From positions 1-54,733 of the forward strand of contig NZ_NCXO01000029.1 in assembly GCF_002104795.1 (NCBI RefSeq): 54,733 bases of DNA, given 5' to 3'. Source of the stretch: Mycolicibacillus koreensis (GTDB taxonomy: Bacteria; Actinomycetota; Actinomycetes; Mycobacteriales; Mycobacteriaceae). This document shows, in pieces, positions 35,142 through 44,607 of this stretch (positions are counted from its first letter, which is position 1; every line of letters starts with the position of its first letter). Below the pieces are notes generated by a model. The model was not told the DNA's origin. It did not search any database and saw nothing but the letters and a program-made list of their open reading frames with translations. The translations under genes were made by a program, and so were the position numbers.

Positions 35142-37430
35142 TTACAGGCCGGCGCGCGCCTCCTTGGCGGCGGCGACCAGGTTGGTCAGCGAGGCGGTCA
35201 CCTCGTCGGTGCGGCGGGTCTTCAGACCGCAGTCGGGGTTGACCCACAGCCGCTGGGCGGGCACCGCCTGCAGCGCCTCCCGCAGCGACTCCACCATCTC
35301 CTCGGCGCCGGGCACCCGCGGCGAGTGGATGTCGTAGACGCCCGGCCCGACGCTGTTGGAGAACCCGATCGCGTTGAGGTCGTCGAGCACCTCCATGTGG
35401 GAGCGGGCCGCCTCGATCGAGGTGACGTCGGCGTCCAGATCGGCGATCGCGCCGATGACCTCGCCGAACTCCGAGTAGCACAGGTGGGTGTGGATCTGGG
35501 TGGCGTCGGACACCCCGGAGGTGGCCATCCGGAACGCTGCGACCGCCCACCGCAGGTAGGCGTCCTTCGCGGCGTCGCGCAGCGGCAGCAGCTCACGCAG
35601 GGCCGGCTCATCGACCTGGATCACCGCGATCCCGGCGTCCTGCAGATCGACGGTCTCGTCGCGGATCGCCAGGGCCACCTGGTTGGCGGTGTCGGCCAGC
35701 GGCTGGTCGTCGCGGACGAACGACCACGCCAGGATCGTCACCGGACCGGTCAGCATGCCCTTGACCGGCTTGTCGGTCAGCGACTGGGCGTAGCTGATCC
35801 AGTCGACGGTCATCGGGTGCGGGCGGGCCACATCGCCGTAGAGGATCGGCGGGCGCACACACCGGCTGCCGTAGGACTGCACCCAGCCGTTCTGCGGGGC
35901 GAAGAACCCGTCGAGCTGCTCGGCGAAGTACTGCACCATGTCGTTGCGTTCCGGCTCGCCGTGCACCAGCACGTCGAGGCCGAGCTCTTCTTGCAGCGTG
36001 ATCACGTCGGCGATCTCGGCCTTCATCCGCCGGTCGTATTCGGCGCGGTCGATCTCCCCGGAGCGCAGCGCCGCGCGGGCCTTGCGGATCGCCGAGGTCT
36101 GCGGGTAGGAGCCGATCGTGGTGGTCGGCAGCGGCGGCAGCTTCAGACGGGCGTCCTGGGCTTCGCGCCGCGCCGCCGCCGCACCGCGCTGGGTGCCCGC
36201 GCCGGTGATCGCCGCGATACGGCTGCGCACCTGCTCGTTGCGCAGCCGGGGGTCGGTCTTGCGGGCGGCCACCGCCGCATCGGAGGCCGCGATCTGATCG
36301 GCGACGGTGTCGCGGCCGTCGCGCAGCGCCCGCGCCAAGACGATCACCTCGGTGACCTTCTCGGCGCCGAACGCCAGCCAGCTGCGCAGGCTGTCGTCGA
36401 GGTCGGTCTCGGCCGCCAGGGTGTAGGGGACGTGCAGCGTCGAGCAGGACGTGGACACCGCCACGGTCTGCGCGCTGCCGAGCAGCGTGGCCAGCGTCGC
36501 CAGCGCGGCCTCCAGGTCGGTGCGCCACACGTTGCGGCCGTCGACGATGCCGGCCACCAGGGTCTTCTCCCGGAGCTCCGGGACGGCGCCCACCTGCGCC
36601 AGGGCGGTCTTTCCGCCGGCGACCAGGTCGACCCCGATCGCCTCGACGGGGGTGCGGGCCAGCGCGGCCAGCCCGTCGCCGGGGTCGCCGAAATAGGTGG
36701 CGACGTGGATGGCGGGCCGTTTGCTCGCCGAGCCCAGCGCGGTGTAGACGCGCTCGGCGAGCGCCGGGGCGTCCGCGGAGATGTCGGTGACCAGCACCGG
36801 CTCGTCGAACTGCACCCAGTCCGCCCCGGCGTCGGCCAGTTGGCCGAGCAGCTCGGTGTAGAGCGGCACCAGCTCGTCGATCCGGTCGATCGGGGCGCCG
36901 GCGCCGCCGACGGCCTTGCTCAGCAGCAGGAAGGTGATCGGGCCGACCACGACCGGGCGCGCGGCGACGTCGCGGCCCAGCACCTCGGCGGCCTCCGTGA
37001 GCTCAGCGAGCACCTTGGTGGCGTCCAGGGCGAACCGGGTGTCGGGGCCGATCTCCGGGACGATGTAGTGGTAGTTGGTGTCGAACCACTTGGTCATCTC
37101 CAGCGGCTGGATGGTGTCGGTGCCGCGGGCGGCGGCGAAGTAGCGGTCCAGCTCGTCGTCGACCTCGGCGACCCGCGGCGGCAGCGCCCCGAGCATCACG
37201 GCGGTGTCGAGCACCTGGTCGTAGTAGGAGAACGTGTTCACCGGAACGGAGTCCACCCCGGCCTCGGCCAGCGCGGACCAGGTGTCGCGGCGCAGCGTGG
37301 CGGCGACCGACTCCAGGTCGGCACGGCTGGTGCGGCCGGCCCAATAGCCCTCGGTGGCGCGCTTGAGTTCGCGGCGCGGGCCGATGCGGGGAGAGCCGGT
37401 AACGGTGGCGGTAAACGGTTGAGCGGTCAC
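35142..37430 (-). CDS. metE: Cobalamin-independent methionine synthase
   Basis: 762 residues, two-barrel MetE that methylates homocysteine using methyltetrahydropteroyl-triglutamate. N-terminal barrel start [21 protein letters not shown]-terminal catalytic barrel with [23 protein letters not shown], the zinc/homocysteine residues in [21 protein letters not shown] and [10 protein letters not shown]. The GTG at 37430 has AAGGA about 7 bases upstream. Controlled by the cobalamin riboswitch in its leader: with B12 present, MetH is used and metE is shut off. Corresponds to Rv1133c. Confidence 0.97.
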   Translation of the reverse strand: MTAQPFTATVTGSPRIGPRRELKRATEGYWAGRTSRADLESVAATLRRDTWSALAEAGVDSVPVNTFSYYDQVLDTAVMLGALPPRVAEVDDELDRYFAAARGTDTIQPLEMTKWFDTNYHYIVPEIGPDTRFALDATKVLAELTEAAEVLGRDVAARPVVVGPITFLLLSKAVGGAGAPIDRIDELVPLYTELLGQLADAGADWVQFDEPVLVTDISADAPALAERVYTALGSASKRPAIHVATYFGDPGDGLAALARTPVEAIGVDLVAGGKTALAQVGAVPELREKTLVAGIVDGRNVWRTDLEAALATLATLLGSAQTVAVSTSCSTLHVPYTLAAETDLDDSLRSWLAFGAEKVTEVIVLARALRDGRDTVADQIAASDAAVAARKTDPRLRNEQVRSRIAAITGAGTQRGAAAARREAQDARLKLPPLPTTTIGSYPQTSAIRKARAALRSGEIDRAEYDRRMKAEIADVITLQEELGLDVLVHGEPERNDMVQYFAEQLDGFFAPQNGWVQSYGSRCVRPPILYGDVARPHPMTVDWISYAQSLTDKPVKGMLTGPVTILAWSFVRDDQPLADTANQVALAIRDETVDLQDAGIAVIQVDEPALRELLPLRDAAKDAYLRWAVAAFRMATSGVSDATQIHTHLCYSEFGEVIGAIADLDADVTSIEAARSHMEVLDDLNAIGFSNSVGPGVYDIHSPRVPGAEEMVESLREALQAVPAQRLWVNPDCGLKTRRTDEVTASLTNLVAAAKEARAGL

Positions 37431-37561
37431 TGTGGGTCCTTCACTCGCGGATGGGGCCATCGCCAGCGGACGCGCAGCCGATCCGGTTGTGGTCAGTGCG
37501 CACGCCAGGCGTAGCCACTGCAACCCAGACGGCCTGGCGCCCATTCCTCGAGGCGATCAGC

Positions 37562-37584
37562 CACCGGGCGCGGCGCGCCCGGTG
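37562..37584 (-). terminator. Expression-platform hairpin of the metE riboswitch
   Basis: CACCGGGCGC and GCGCCCGGTG form a perfect 10-bp stem around three bases, starting 6 bases downstream of the B12 box on the metE strand. A second inverted repeat, CGCCAGGC (37503-37510) with GCCTGGCG (37532-37539), lies between it and metE. The first is the likely terminator or switching stem. No U-tract. Confidence 0.65.
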
Positions 37585-37804
37585 CAGCAGGCAGGTTTTC
37601 GGACTCGCAGGCGCGCACCGAGGGTGCTCCTAGTGGCCGTCGCTTCCCAGTCGGGGCAGAGCCCCGGGCGACCAGTGCTGATGACGGCGGTCGTTCCTGC
37701 ATACCGCTGCGGGACAGTCCCGGATTCTCACCGGGTTCCCTCTCGTGGCACGGGTGCCACTCGATGCCGTCCCCGCCGGGGGGCGGGTGGGCAGACCAGC
37801 TGCA
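37585..37804 (-). promoter_or_regulatory. Cobalamin riboswitch upstream of metE
   Basis: On the minus strand the B12 box AGTCCGAAAACCTGCC (37605-37590) matches the consensus AGYCMGRAAACCTGCC perfectly. Upstream lie the conserved core segments GGGAA (around 37736-37740), GGTGAGAATCCGGGA and CTGTCCCGCAGCGGTA (around 37705-37731), in the correct order. TAGCCT (37816-37811) is a plausible -10, placing the RNA start near 37804. Adenosylcobalamin binding is known to repress metE in mycobacteria and other bacteria. Confidence 0.95.
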
Positions 37805-37813
37805 CGCCCGAGG

Positions 37814-38530
37814 CTACCGGGTCGCGTCCGGCTGCGGGCGCCCGGTGAGGGCCTCGGCGATGGGGGTGGGGCCGTCGTTGAACTCGATCGTGCGCCGGAT
37901 CGTCGCCGCACCGGTGCCGGGGTCCAGGGTCGCGGCGATGACCAGAGCGACGTTCTCCCGGGACACCTCGGCCTTGTCGACCTTGTCGGCCCGGTCGGCC
38001 TTGTCGGCCCGGTCGGCGTGGGTGCCCACCGCGATCGTGCCGGTGGCCGGCCCCAGCGTGAGACGACTCGGGCCGAGCACCGTCCAGTCCAGATCGGTGG
38101 CGCGCAGGTGCGCATCGGCGGCCGCCTTGGCCTGCGCATACGGGTAGAAACTGTTGTCGGCGGGCACCCCGTGGTCGGGTCCGGCGCCGAAGTAGGAGAC
38201 CATCACGAACCGGCGCACGCCGGCCGACCCGGCCGCGTCGACGACCCGGATGGCGGCGTCGCGGTCCACCGCGTAGGTGCGCTCCGGGTTGCCCCCGCCG
38301 GCGCCGGCGGTGAACACCACCGCGTCGTGGCCGGTGATCAGCTCCGCCAGGGCGGCGGTGTCGAGCTGCTCGATGTCGCCGACCAGTGGTGCCGCCCCGG
38401 TCACCGCGACCTCTTCGGAATGATCCGGGTTGCGGAACACCGCGGTCACGGTGTCACCGCGCTCGGTGAGGATGCGGTGCAGATGCATGGCGACCTTGCC
38501 GTGGCCGCCGAAAACGATGATGCGTGCCAT
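37814..38530 (-). CDS. NAD(P)-binding oxidoreductase (atypical SDR)
   Basis: 238 residues. FGGHGKVAMHLHRIL (about 7-21) is the glycine-rich nucleotide loop in the GxxGxxG pattern of atypical SDRs of the YwnB/BVR-B type, followed by PLVGDIEQLD, VVFTAGAGGG and a YPYAQAKAAAD YxxxK-like site. No substrate prediction is possible. A repetitive insert, ADRADKADRADKVDK (about 172-186), comes from a tandem DNA repeat. The ATG at 38530 follows TAGCGT by 7 bases (leaderless). Its 3' end reaches the riboswitch promoter of metE. Confidence 0.85.
   Translation of the reverse strand: MARIIVFGGHGKVAMHLHRILTERGDTVTAVFRNPDHSEEVAVTGAAPLVGDIEQLDTAALAELITGHDAVVFTAGAGGGNPERTYAVDRDAAIRVVDAAGSAGVRRFVMVSYFGAGPDHGVPADNSFYPYAQAKAAADAHLRATDLDWTVLGPSRLTLGPATGTIAVGTHADRADKADRADKVDKAEVSRENVALVIAATLDPGTGAATIRRTIEFNDGPTPIAEALTGRPQPDATR
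37972..38016. repeat. 18-bp tandem repeat inside the oxidoreductase gene
   Basis: Two perfect tandem copies of CCTTGTCGGCCCGGTCGG (37981-37998, 37999-38016), preceded by a 9-base half-copy. They encode alternating ADK and ADR triplets on the minus strand and keep the frame. Confidence 0.9.
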
Positions 38531-38580
38531 GGCGGCGACGCTACCGGAGTTCGCCGGCGAGCCCGGTCAGTCGAGCCCGG

Positions 38581-39534
38581 TCAGTCGATGGCGCGCAGGA
38601 TCGCGCGGGCCAGACCGGTGCCGTAGCCGCCCGACCCCGCGTCACGGCACACCGCGACGTCGACGATGACGGCGTCGTGGCGTCCGAGGGCGCGGTCACA
38701 GCCCTTGCCGGTGTCGGCCGGCAGCGGATTGGGGAACACGATCGTGTTGAGCAGGTCGCCCTCGGTGTCGGTGTTCTTGCCGACCGCGGTGGTCTTTCCG
38801 TCGAAGGTGGCGCCGTCGGGGTAGGTGACCGTCACCGCCTTGTAGACGCAGCTGGACATGTCGGCGTACTGGTCGTTGAGGAACCGTTTGGCCGCCGCGG
38901 CGTCGGGGAACCGCACCACCGCCTCGATGACATTGGTGGTCACGCTGTTGCCGGGGCCGCGGAACCCCTGCACCACCATGTCGGTGTAGTCGATCCCGGA
39001 GTAGATCGTGGCCGTGGCGGGGATGACGTTGCCGGTGCACTCCGGCGGCGTGACGGTCACGGCCAGCGGTGCGGTGCCCGACTCGCCGGCCGACGGCGTC
39101 AACGGGCCTTTCATCCGCTCCTCGAGTTGCTCACGTGTTTGCAGGTACCCCGCCAGCGTGGAGTTCCCCGACTCCGGCGGCGAGCCCGCCGACGTCGACA
39201 CGGGACTCGACGACGGGCCGGCATCCGGGCCGGCCGTATCCGCCGGCGGCGCCGACACCGTCGTCGAGGGGCCGGCCGCGGTGGAGTCCGATCCGGACCT
39301 GTCGCCGCGCGCCAGCACGATCAGCACCGTCGCCATCAGCAGCGCCGACACGGCGCCCACGGCGACCCACACCCAGACCCGCTTGTTCTTCGGCGGCGGG
39401 GGAAGAGGCGCCTGCGGGTACCCGGGGTAGGGCGGGTATCCCGGCTGGGGTGGCGGCCCGGCCGGCGGCCGGCCGTAGGGGCCCGGTGGCGGCGGCGCCC
39501 CGTGTGACCAGGGCCGGTGCGGGGGCGTGCTCAT
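38581..39534 (-). CDS. PknH sensor-domain-like membrane protein
   Basis: 317 residues: Pro/Gly/Tyr-rich cytoplasmic head (about 1-48, PPYPGYPQAPLPPPPK), one transmembrane helix (VWVWVAVGAVSALLMATVLIVL, about 52-73), Ser/Pro/Thr linker and an extracytoplasmic domain resembling the PknH sensor fold. The four cysteines expected for its two disulfides are visible (ECTGN, SSCVYK, GKGCDRA, VAVCRD). No kinase domain is attached. Many mycobacterial lipoproteins and membrane proteins share this domain; ligand unknown. The ATG at 39534 is preceded by GAGGAGA. Confidence 0.85.
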   Translation of the reverse strand: MSTPPHRPWSHGAPPPPGPYGRPPAGPPPQPGYPPYPGYPQAPLPPPPKNKRVWVWVAVGAVSALLMATVLIVLARGDRSGSDSTAAGPSTTVSAPPADTAGPDAGPSSSPVSTSAGSPPESGNSTLAGYLQTREQLEERMKGPLTPSAGESGTAPLAVTVTPPECTGNVIPATATIYSGIDYTDMVVQGFRGPGNSVTTNVIEAVVRFPDAAAAKRFLNDQYADMSSCVYKAVTVTYPDGATFDGKTTAVGKNTDTEGDLLNTIVFPNPLPADTGKGCDRALGRHDAVIVDVAVCRDAGSGGYGTGLARAILRAID

Positions 39535-39708
39535 CGTCGCGGTCTCCTCGGGTGGATGTCGATGCATTCGGGTGCGCCGACGGGCCGGATCAGCATAACC
39601 ACCGGCAGGCCCGGCGCCGGACACCAAAAGGGGTACCGGGCGTGGCCGCCGCGGGCCGCCCTGAGATCCTGGTCACTACGTGCGGTCCGAGATTCAAAGG
39701 AGAACGAC

Positions 39709-40857
39709 ATGGCCGAAGCCGTCATCGTCGAGGCGGTGCGCTCACCGATCGGCAAGCGCAACGGTGGTCTGGCCGGGGTGCACCCGGCGGACTTGTCCGC
39801 CCAGGTGCTCAACGGTCTGGTGCAGCGCACCGGGATCGACCCGGAGATCGTCGACGACGTGATCTGGGGGTGTGTCATGCAGGCCGGTGAGCAGGCCCTC
39901 GACATCGGCCGCACCGCGCTGATCACCGCCGGCTGGCCGGAGAGTGTGCCCGGGGTGACCGTCGACCGGCAGTGCGGGTCCAGCCAGCAGTCGGTGCACT
40001 TCGCCGCGGCCGGTGTGGTCGCCGGGCACTACGACGTGGCCGTCGCCGGCGGGGTGGAGTCCATGTCGCGCACCCCGATGGGATCGTCGCTGGCCAACGG
40101 TGGTCGGCCGTACTCGAAGACCTACCTGGATCGTTACGACGGGGTGGTTCCGAACCAGGGCATCGGCGCGGAGATGGTCGCCGAACAGTGGGGCCTCTCG
40201 CGCACCCAGCTCGACGAGTTCTCTCTGGCTTCCCATGAAAAGGCTGCCGCCGCACAGGATTCCGGTGCCTTCGAAGACGAGATCGTCGCCATCAAAGACG
40301 CGGACGGGGCCGCGGTGACCACCGACGAGGGCATCCGCCGGGGCACCACCTTGGAGAAGATGGGCCAACTCAAGCCCGCGTTCAAAGAAGACGGCGTCAT
40401 CCATGCCGGCAACTCCAGCCAGATCTCCGACGGAGCCGCGGCACTGCTGTTCATGTCGGCGGAGAAGGCGAAGTCGCTGGGGCTCAAACCGCTGGCCCGG
40501 GTGCACACCGCCACGCTGGCGGGGTCCAATCCGGTCATCATGCTGACGGGCCCGATTCCGGCAACCCAGAAGGCGCTCAAGCGATCCGGGCTCAGCGTCG
40601 ACGAGATCGGTGTGTTCGAGGTCAATGAGGCGTTCGCTCCGGTGCCGATGGCCTGGCTCGCCGACATCGGCGCCGACGAGAAGAAGCTCAACCCCAAGGG
40701 TGGGGCGATCGCCCTGGGGCACCCGCTGGGCGGGTCGGGTGCACGGTTGATGACGACTATGCTCTACCACATGCGGGACAACGGTATTCAGTACGGCCTG
40801 CAGACCATGTGCGAGGGTGGCGGCCAGGCCAACGCGACGATTTTGGAGTTGCTGTGA
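39709..40857 (+). CDS. Thiolase (acetyl-CoA acyltransferase)
   Basis: 382 residues. Acylation Cys about C89 in DRQCGSSQQSVHFA, NEAFAPVP, the His of GGAIALGHPLGGSGARL (about H339) and the second Cys in TMCEGGGQANA (about 368) are all present. It cleaves 3-ketoacyl-CoA with CoA in beta-oxidation. Start ATG at 39709 with AAAGGAG 6 bases upstream. Its stop overlaps the start of the enoyl-CoA hydratase gene (GTGA), so the two form one operon. Confidence 0.94.
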   Translation: MAEAVIVEAVRSPIGKRNGGLAGVHPADLSAQVLNGLVQRTGIDPEIVDDVIWGCVMQAGEQALDIGRTALITAGWPESVPGVTVDRQCGSSQQSVHFAAAGVVAGHYDVAVAGGVESMSRTPMGSSLANGGRPYSKTYLDRYDGVVPNQGIGAEMVAEQWGLSRTQLDEFSLASHEKAAAAQDSGAFEDEIVAIKDADGAAVTTDEGIRRGTTLEKMGQLKPAFKEDGVIHAGNSSQISDGAAALLFMSAEKAKSLGLKPLARVHTATLAGSNPVIMLTGPIPATQKALKRSGLSVDEIGVFEVNEAFAPVPMAWLADIGADEKKLNPKGGAIALGHPLGGSGARLMTTMLYHMRDNGIQYGLQTMCEGGGQANATILELL

Positions 40858-41654
40858 CAGACACGACCGACCAGCCCGCGGCTCTTCAGGAGCTCCGCGG
40901 CAACGTTCTGGTGATCACGATCAACCGGCCCGAGGCGCGCAACGCGGTCAACGGCGCGGTCAGCACCGCCGTGGGCGACGCGCTGCAGAAGGCCCAGGAC
41001 GACCCGGAGGTCCGTGCGGTGGTGCTCACCGGCGCCGGGGACAAGTCGTTCTGCGCGGGAGCGGATCTCAAAGCGATCTCCCGCGGGGAGAACCTGTTTC
41101 ACCCCGAACGTCCCGAGTGGGGCTTCGCCGGCTACGTGCACCACTTCATCGACAAGCCGACGATCGCGGCGGTCAACGGCACCGCGCTCGGCGGCGGCAC
41201 CGAGCTGGCGCTCGCCAGTGACCTGGTGGTCGCCGAGGAGCGCGCCCAGTTCGGGCTGCCCGAGGTCAAGCGCGGACTCATCGCCGGTGCCGGCGGGGTG
41301 TTCCGGATCATGGAGCAGCTGCCGCGCAAGATCGCCCTGGAGATGTTGTTCACCGGCGAGCCGATGAGCGCGGCCGATGCGCGCACGTGGGGCCTGATCA
41401 ACGACGTCGTCGCCGACGGCACCGTGCTGGACGCCGCCTTGGCGCTCGCCGAGCGGATCACCGTCAACGCGCCGCTGTCGGTGTGGGCCAGCAAGCGGGT
41501 CGCCTACGGCGCCGACGACGGCGTGATCGCCGAGGAGGAACTCGGCTGGTCGCGGACCACCCGCGAGTTCGGCACCCTGCTCAAGTCCGAGGACGCCAAG
41601 GAAGGGCCGATGGCGTTCGCCCAGAAACGCCAGCCGGTGTGGAAGGCGCGCTAG
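40854..41654 (+). CDS. Enoyl-CoA hydratase/isomerase
   Basis: 266 residues, crotonase fold. Oxyanion-hole loops SFCAGADLKAI (about 62-72) and NGTALGGGTELALASDLVVA (about 107-126); the Glu of FGLPEVKRGLIAGAGG serves as catalytic residue. It hydrates trans-2-enoyl-CoA. The GTG at 40854 overlaps the thiolase stop by four bases, implying translational coupling and a joint beta-oxidation role. Corresponds by position to Rv1136. Confidence 0.93.
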   Translation: MTDTTDQPAALQELRGNVLVITINRPEARNAVNGAVSTAVGDALQKAQDDPEVRAVVLTGAGDKSFCAGADLKAISRGENLFHPERPEWGFAGYVHHFIDKPTIAAVNGTALGGGTELALASDLVVAEERAQFGLPEVKRGLIAGAGGVFRIMEQLPRKIALEMLFTGEPMSAADARTWGLINDVVADGTVLDAALALAERITVNAPLSVWASKRVAYGADDGVIAEEELGWSRTTREFGTLLKSEDAKEGPMAFAQKRQPVWKAR

Positions 41655-41754
41655 AACCCGGGCCCGGGATCGGCTCGGTCAATCTGCCGCGGCGCGACGC
41701 GGTGCTCGCTAAGTTGGGGTGATCGGACCCGGCGACGTCGAGGAGGCGCTCGGT

Positions 41755-42474
41755 ATGAGCCACCCCAGCGCGAACGAGCCCGGTGTGGCTCGCGAGTTCC
41801 TCACGATCATCACCAATATCGCTGTGCCGCACAACGAGCCGCCGTCGCTGGTGTTGCGGCGCCGGGCGGTGGTCGCAGTGGTGCTGGTGGCCGGTGCGGT
41901 GCTGCTGGGCTGGGGGATGCGCCACGACGTCACCGACCCGGCGTTCGCCTGGTCGATGGTCGCCCTGGCCGGGGTGTGGGCCGGCGGTGCGCTGGCCTCC
42001 GGGCCGCTGCACCTGGGCAGTGTCCGGTTCCGTGGGCGCTATGAGCGTCCGGTGTTCACCGGCACCGGGATCGGCGTGGTCGTCGGAGCCCTGTTCGTGC
42101 TCGGAGCGTGGGCAACCCGGCAGATCCCCGCGGTCGCCGACGCCGCCGACGGGCTGCTGGGGCGGGCCGACGAGAGCAGCCTGCGGCTGCTGGTGGGCCT
42201 GGTGGTGCTCAACGCGATCGCCGAGGAGATGTTCTTCCGCGGTGCGGTCTACACCGCGGTGGTGCGGTTCTACCCGCTGGTGATCTCCACGGTGCTCTAC
42301 GCCGCGGTCGTCGCGGCCAGCGGCAACTGGCTGCTGGTGGTGGCCGCGGTGATCCTCGGTGTGGTCTGCGGGGTGGAGCGTCGCGCCACCAACGGGGTGC
42401 TGGCGCCGGTGTTGACCCACCTGGTGTGGGGCCTGGCGGTGGTGCTGGTGTTGCCGTCGCTGTTCGGGGGTTAG
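41755..42474 (+). CDS. CPBP family intramembrane metalloprotease
   Basis: 239 residues with six to seven membrane helices. The Abi/CAAX-type motif is visible as NAIAEEMFFRGAVYTAVVR (EExxxR, about 157-175), with the C-terminal His in LTHLVWGLAVV. Such proteins are Rce1-like proteases or bacteriocin self-immunity factors. By position it resembles Rv1140, a membrane protein of unknown role. The ATG at 41755 has GAGGAGG about 8 bases upstream. Confidence 0.85.
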   Translation: MSHPSANEPGVAREFLTIITNIAVPHNEPPSLVLRRRAVVAVVLVAGAVLLGWGMRHDVTDPAFAWSMVALAGVWAGGALASGPLHLGSVRFRGRYERPVFTGTGIGVVVGALFVLGAWATRQIPAVADAADGLLGRADESSLRLLVGLVVLNAIAEEMFFRGAVYTAVVRFYPLVISTVLYAAVVAASGNWLLVVAAVILGVVCGVERRATNGVLAPVLTHLVWGLAVVLVLPSLFGG

Positions 42475-42533
42475 CCGCGCCCAGGGTTAGCGGCGCGCGG
42501 GGTTAGCGGCGCCCAGCGTTAGCCGCACCGAGC
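42470..42533. repeat. Four tandem 16-bp repeats
   Basis: GTTAGC(C/G)GCG(C)-type units start at exactly 42470, 42486, 42502 and 42518 (GTTAGCCGCGCCCAGG, GTTAGCGGCGCGCGGG, GTTAGCGGCGCCCAGC, GTTAGCCGCACCGAGC). The first contains the stop codon of the CPBP gene. They run straight into the inverted repeat that follows. Confidence 0.85.
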
Positions 42534-42580
42534 GTGAAGCTAGGTTCACGTTCGGTCGCGAGCGTGAACCTAGCTTCACG
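42533..42580. terminator. Perfect 18-bp inverted repeat between convergent genes
   Basis: CGTGAAGCTAGGTTCACG (42533-42550) and CGTGAACCTAGCTTCACG (42563-42580) are exact reverse complements with a 12-base spacer. Each arm is also nearly self-complementary around CTAG, so one large or two small hairpins can form. It lies between the convergent CPBP protease and enoyl-CoA hydratase genes, fitting a bidirectional terminator or intergenic palindromic element. Confidence 0.75.
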
Positions 42581-42634
42581 TTCGGCGGGGTGGGGGCGGG
42601 GCCCCGGGCGCCCGAGGCCCGGGCCCCGGAGCGC

Positions 42635-43432
42635 TCAGCTGTCGGTGAACTCCGGGTTGCGGCGCTCCTGGAACGCCTTGATGCCCTCACGGAAGTCGTT
42701 GGCCGCCAGCAACTGTGACTGCCCGACGTACTCGCGGTCGAGGGTGGAGTCCAGGGCGGTCAGGGTCGCGGTGTTGATCGCATCCTTGGTTCTCGCGAAC
42801 GCCACCGCGGCCCCGGTCTTCAGTCCGTCGATGACCGCGGCGACCTCGTCGTCGAATTTCTCGGCCGGGTAGACCGCGCTGATCAGGCCCCAGTCCAAAG
42901 CGTCGGCCGCGGGCAGCCGTTCGGCGAGCAGCGCCATCCGCAGTGCGCGGATCCGGCCGATCGCCGCGGCCACCAACGCCGAGGCGCCGCCGTCGGGCAT
43001 CAGCCCGATCTTGGTGAACGCCAACATGAAAAACGCCTTCTCCGAGGCGAGCACCAAATCGCAGGCCAGGGCCAACGACACCCCCACCCCGGCGGCCGGT
43101 CCCTGCACGACGGCCACCACGGGTCGCGGCAGCGCGGTGATCGCCCGCACCGCACGGTTGGCGGCGACGATGATGTCGGTGGGCACCCCGCCGGCGACGT
43201 CGTCGGCGCCGATGCCGGCACCGGAGCTGAAGCCGCGCCCGGCGCCGCCGAGGCGCACCACCTTGACCCGCGCGTCACGCGCGGCGGCCTCCATGACCTC
43301 GGCGATGCCGTCGAGCACGTCGGTGGTCACCGAGTTGAGGCTGTCGGGGCGGTTGATCGTCACCGACAGCACACCGTCGGTGAGGTCGACGAGGATCCCG
43401 TCGACGGGGGCCAAGATGTCCAAAGTCGTCAT
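42635..43432 (-). CDS. Enoyl-CoA hydratase/isomerase family protein
   Basis: 265 residues, crotonase fold. The first oxyanion loop reads GFSSGAGIGADD where classical hydratases have CAGADL, and the second is GPAAGVGVSLALACDLVLA (about 109-127). The region FTKIGLMPDGGASALVAA has Asp at the position used by isomerase-like members, so it may be an isomerase rather than a hydratase. The ATG at 43432 follows TAAGGT by 7 bases (leaderless). Corresponds to the echA10/echA11 position (Rv1141c/Rv1142c). Divergent from mcr. Confidence 0.9.
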   Translation of the reverse strand: MTTLDILAPVDGILVDLTDGVLSVTINRPDSLNSVTTDVLDGIAEVMEAAARDARVKVVRLGGAGRGFSSGAGIGADDVAGGVPTDIIVAANRAVRAITALPRPVVAVVQGPAAGVGVSLALACDLVLASEKAFFMLAFTKIGLMPDGGASALVAAAIGRIRALRMALLAERLPAADALDWGLISAVYPAEKFDDEVAAVIDGLKTGAAVAFARTKDAINTATLTALDSTLDREYVGQSQLLAANDFREGIKAFQERRNPEFTDS

Positions 43433-43521
43433 GGGCCACACCTTAAGCGGCCGGGTTGCCGAGGTCTCACCGGAGGCTGCCATGATGCACAGCACACAGT
43501 TCGGCGACGAGGAGGTCGGTC

Positions 43522-44607
43522 ATGGCAGGTCCACTGCAGGGGTTGCGGGTCATCGAGTTGGCCGGGATCGGGCCCGGCCCGCACGCGGCGATGATCCTCG
43601 GTGATCTCGGCGCCGATGTGGTCCGGGTGGAGCGGCCGCCGAAATTCGGCAACGAGCCCAGCAAGGACACCATGCTGCGCAACCGGCGGTCGGTGACCGC
43701 CGACCTGAAGTCCGATGAGGGGCGCGAGCTGGTGCTGGCGTTGGTCGCCAAGGCCGACGTGCTCATCGAGGGGTTCCGCCCCGGCGTCACCGAGCGTCTC
43801 GGGCTCGGGCCGCAGGACTGCGCGAAGGTCAACGAGAAGCTGATCTACGGCCGGATGACCGGCTGGGGTCAGGACGGTCCGCGGGCGCTGCAGGCCGGCC
43901 ACGACATCAACTACATCTCGCTCAACGGGGTGCTGCACTCGATCGGCCGCAAGGGGGAGCGGCCGGTGCCGCCGCTGAACCTGGCCGGTGACTTCGGGGG
44001 CGGGTCGCTGTTTTTGCTGGTCGGCATCCTCTCCGCGCTGTGGGAGCGGCAGAGCTCCGGCAAGGGCCAAGTGATCGACGCCGCGATGGTCGACGGCGCC
44101 AGCATGCTCGGCGCGATGATGTGGAGCTTCCGTTCGCAGGGGCTGTGGAGCGACGAGCGCGGTGTCAACATGCTCGACACCGGCGCCCCCTACTACGACA
44201 CCTACACCTGCGCCGACGGGCGCCACGTCGCCGTCGGGGCGATCGAGCCGCAGTTCTACGCCGAGCTGCTGGCCAAGCTCGGGCTCGACGGCGCCGAGTT
44301 GCCCGCGCAGAACGATGTGAGCCGCTGGCCGGAGCTGCGGGAGCGCTTCACCGAGGCGTTCGCCGCCCACGACCGCGAGCACTGGGCGGGCGTGTTCGCC
44401 GGCTCGGACGCCTGCGTGACCCCGGTGCTGTCCTTCGGCGAGGTCCTCGAGGATGCGCACATCGTCGAGCGCGACACCTTCTACGACGTCGGCGGCTACC
44501 TGCAGCCGCGCCCGGCGCCGCGGTTCTCCCGCAGCGTGCCCGACACCCCGGTGCCGCCGGCCACCCCGGGGGCCGACAACCAGACGATCCTCGACGATTG
44601 GGTATAG
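43522..44607 (+). CDS. mcr: Alpha-methylacyl-CoA racemase
   Basis: 361 residues, class III CoA-transferase fold; very similar to M. tuberculosis MCR (Rv1143). The catalytic residues known there (H126, D156, E241) appear at H127 (AGHDINY), D157 (LAGDFGGG) and E242 (GAIEPQFY) when the initial Met is counted. The enzyme racemises (2R)- and (2S)-methylacyl-CoA, so that methyl-branched acids and the cholesterol side chain can enter beta-oxidation, which needs the S form. Start ATG at 43522 with GAGGAGG about 6 bases upstream. Confidence 0.97.
   Translation: MAGPLQGLRVIELAGIGPGPHAAMILGDLGADVVRVERPPKFGNEPSKDTMLRNRRSVTADLKSDEGRELVLALVAKADVLIEGFRPGVTERLGLGPQDCAKVNEKLIYGRMTGWGQDGPRALQAGHDINYISLNGVLHSIGRKGERPVPPLNLAGDFGGGSLFLLVGILSALWERQSSGKGQVIDAAMVDGASMLGAMMWSFRSQGLWSDERGVNMLDTGAPYYDTYTCADGRHVAVGAIEPQFYAELLAKLGLDGAELPAQNDVSRWPELRERFTEAFAAHDREHWAGVFAGSDACVTPVLSFGEVLEDAHIVERDTFYDVGGYLQPRPAPRFSRSVPDTPVPPATPGADNQTILDDWV

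Noticed and set aside
35139..37514. Plus-strand open frame opposite metE
   Set aside because: The complement is an unmistakable MetE; the frame is long only because of GC bias.
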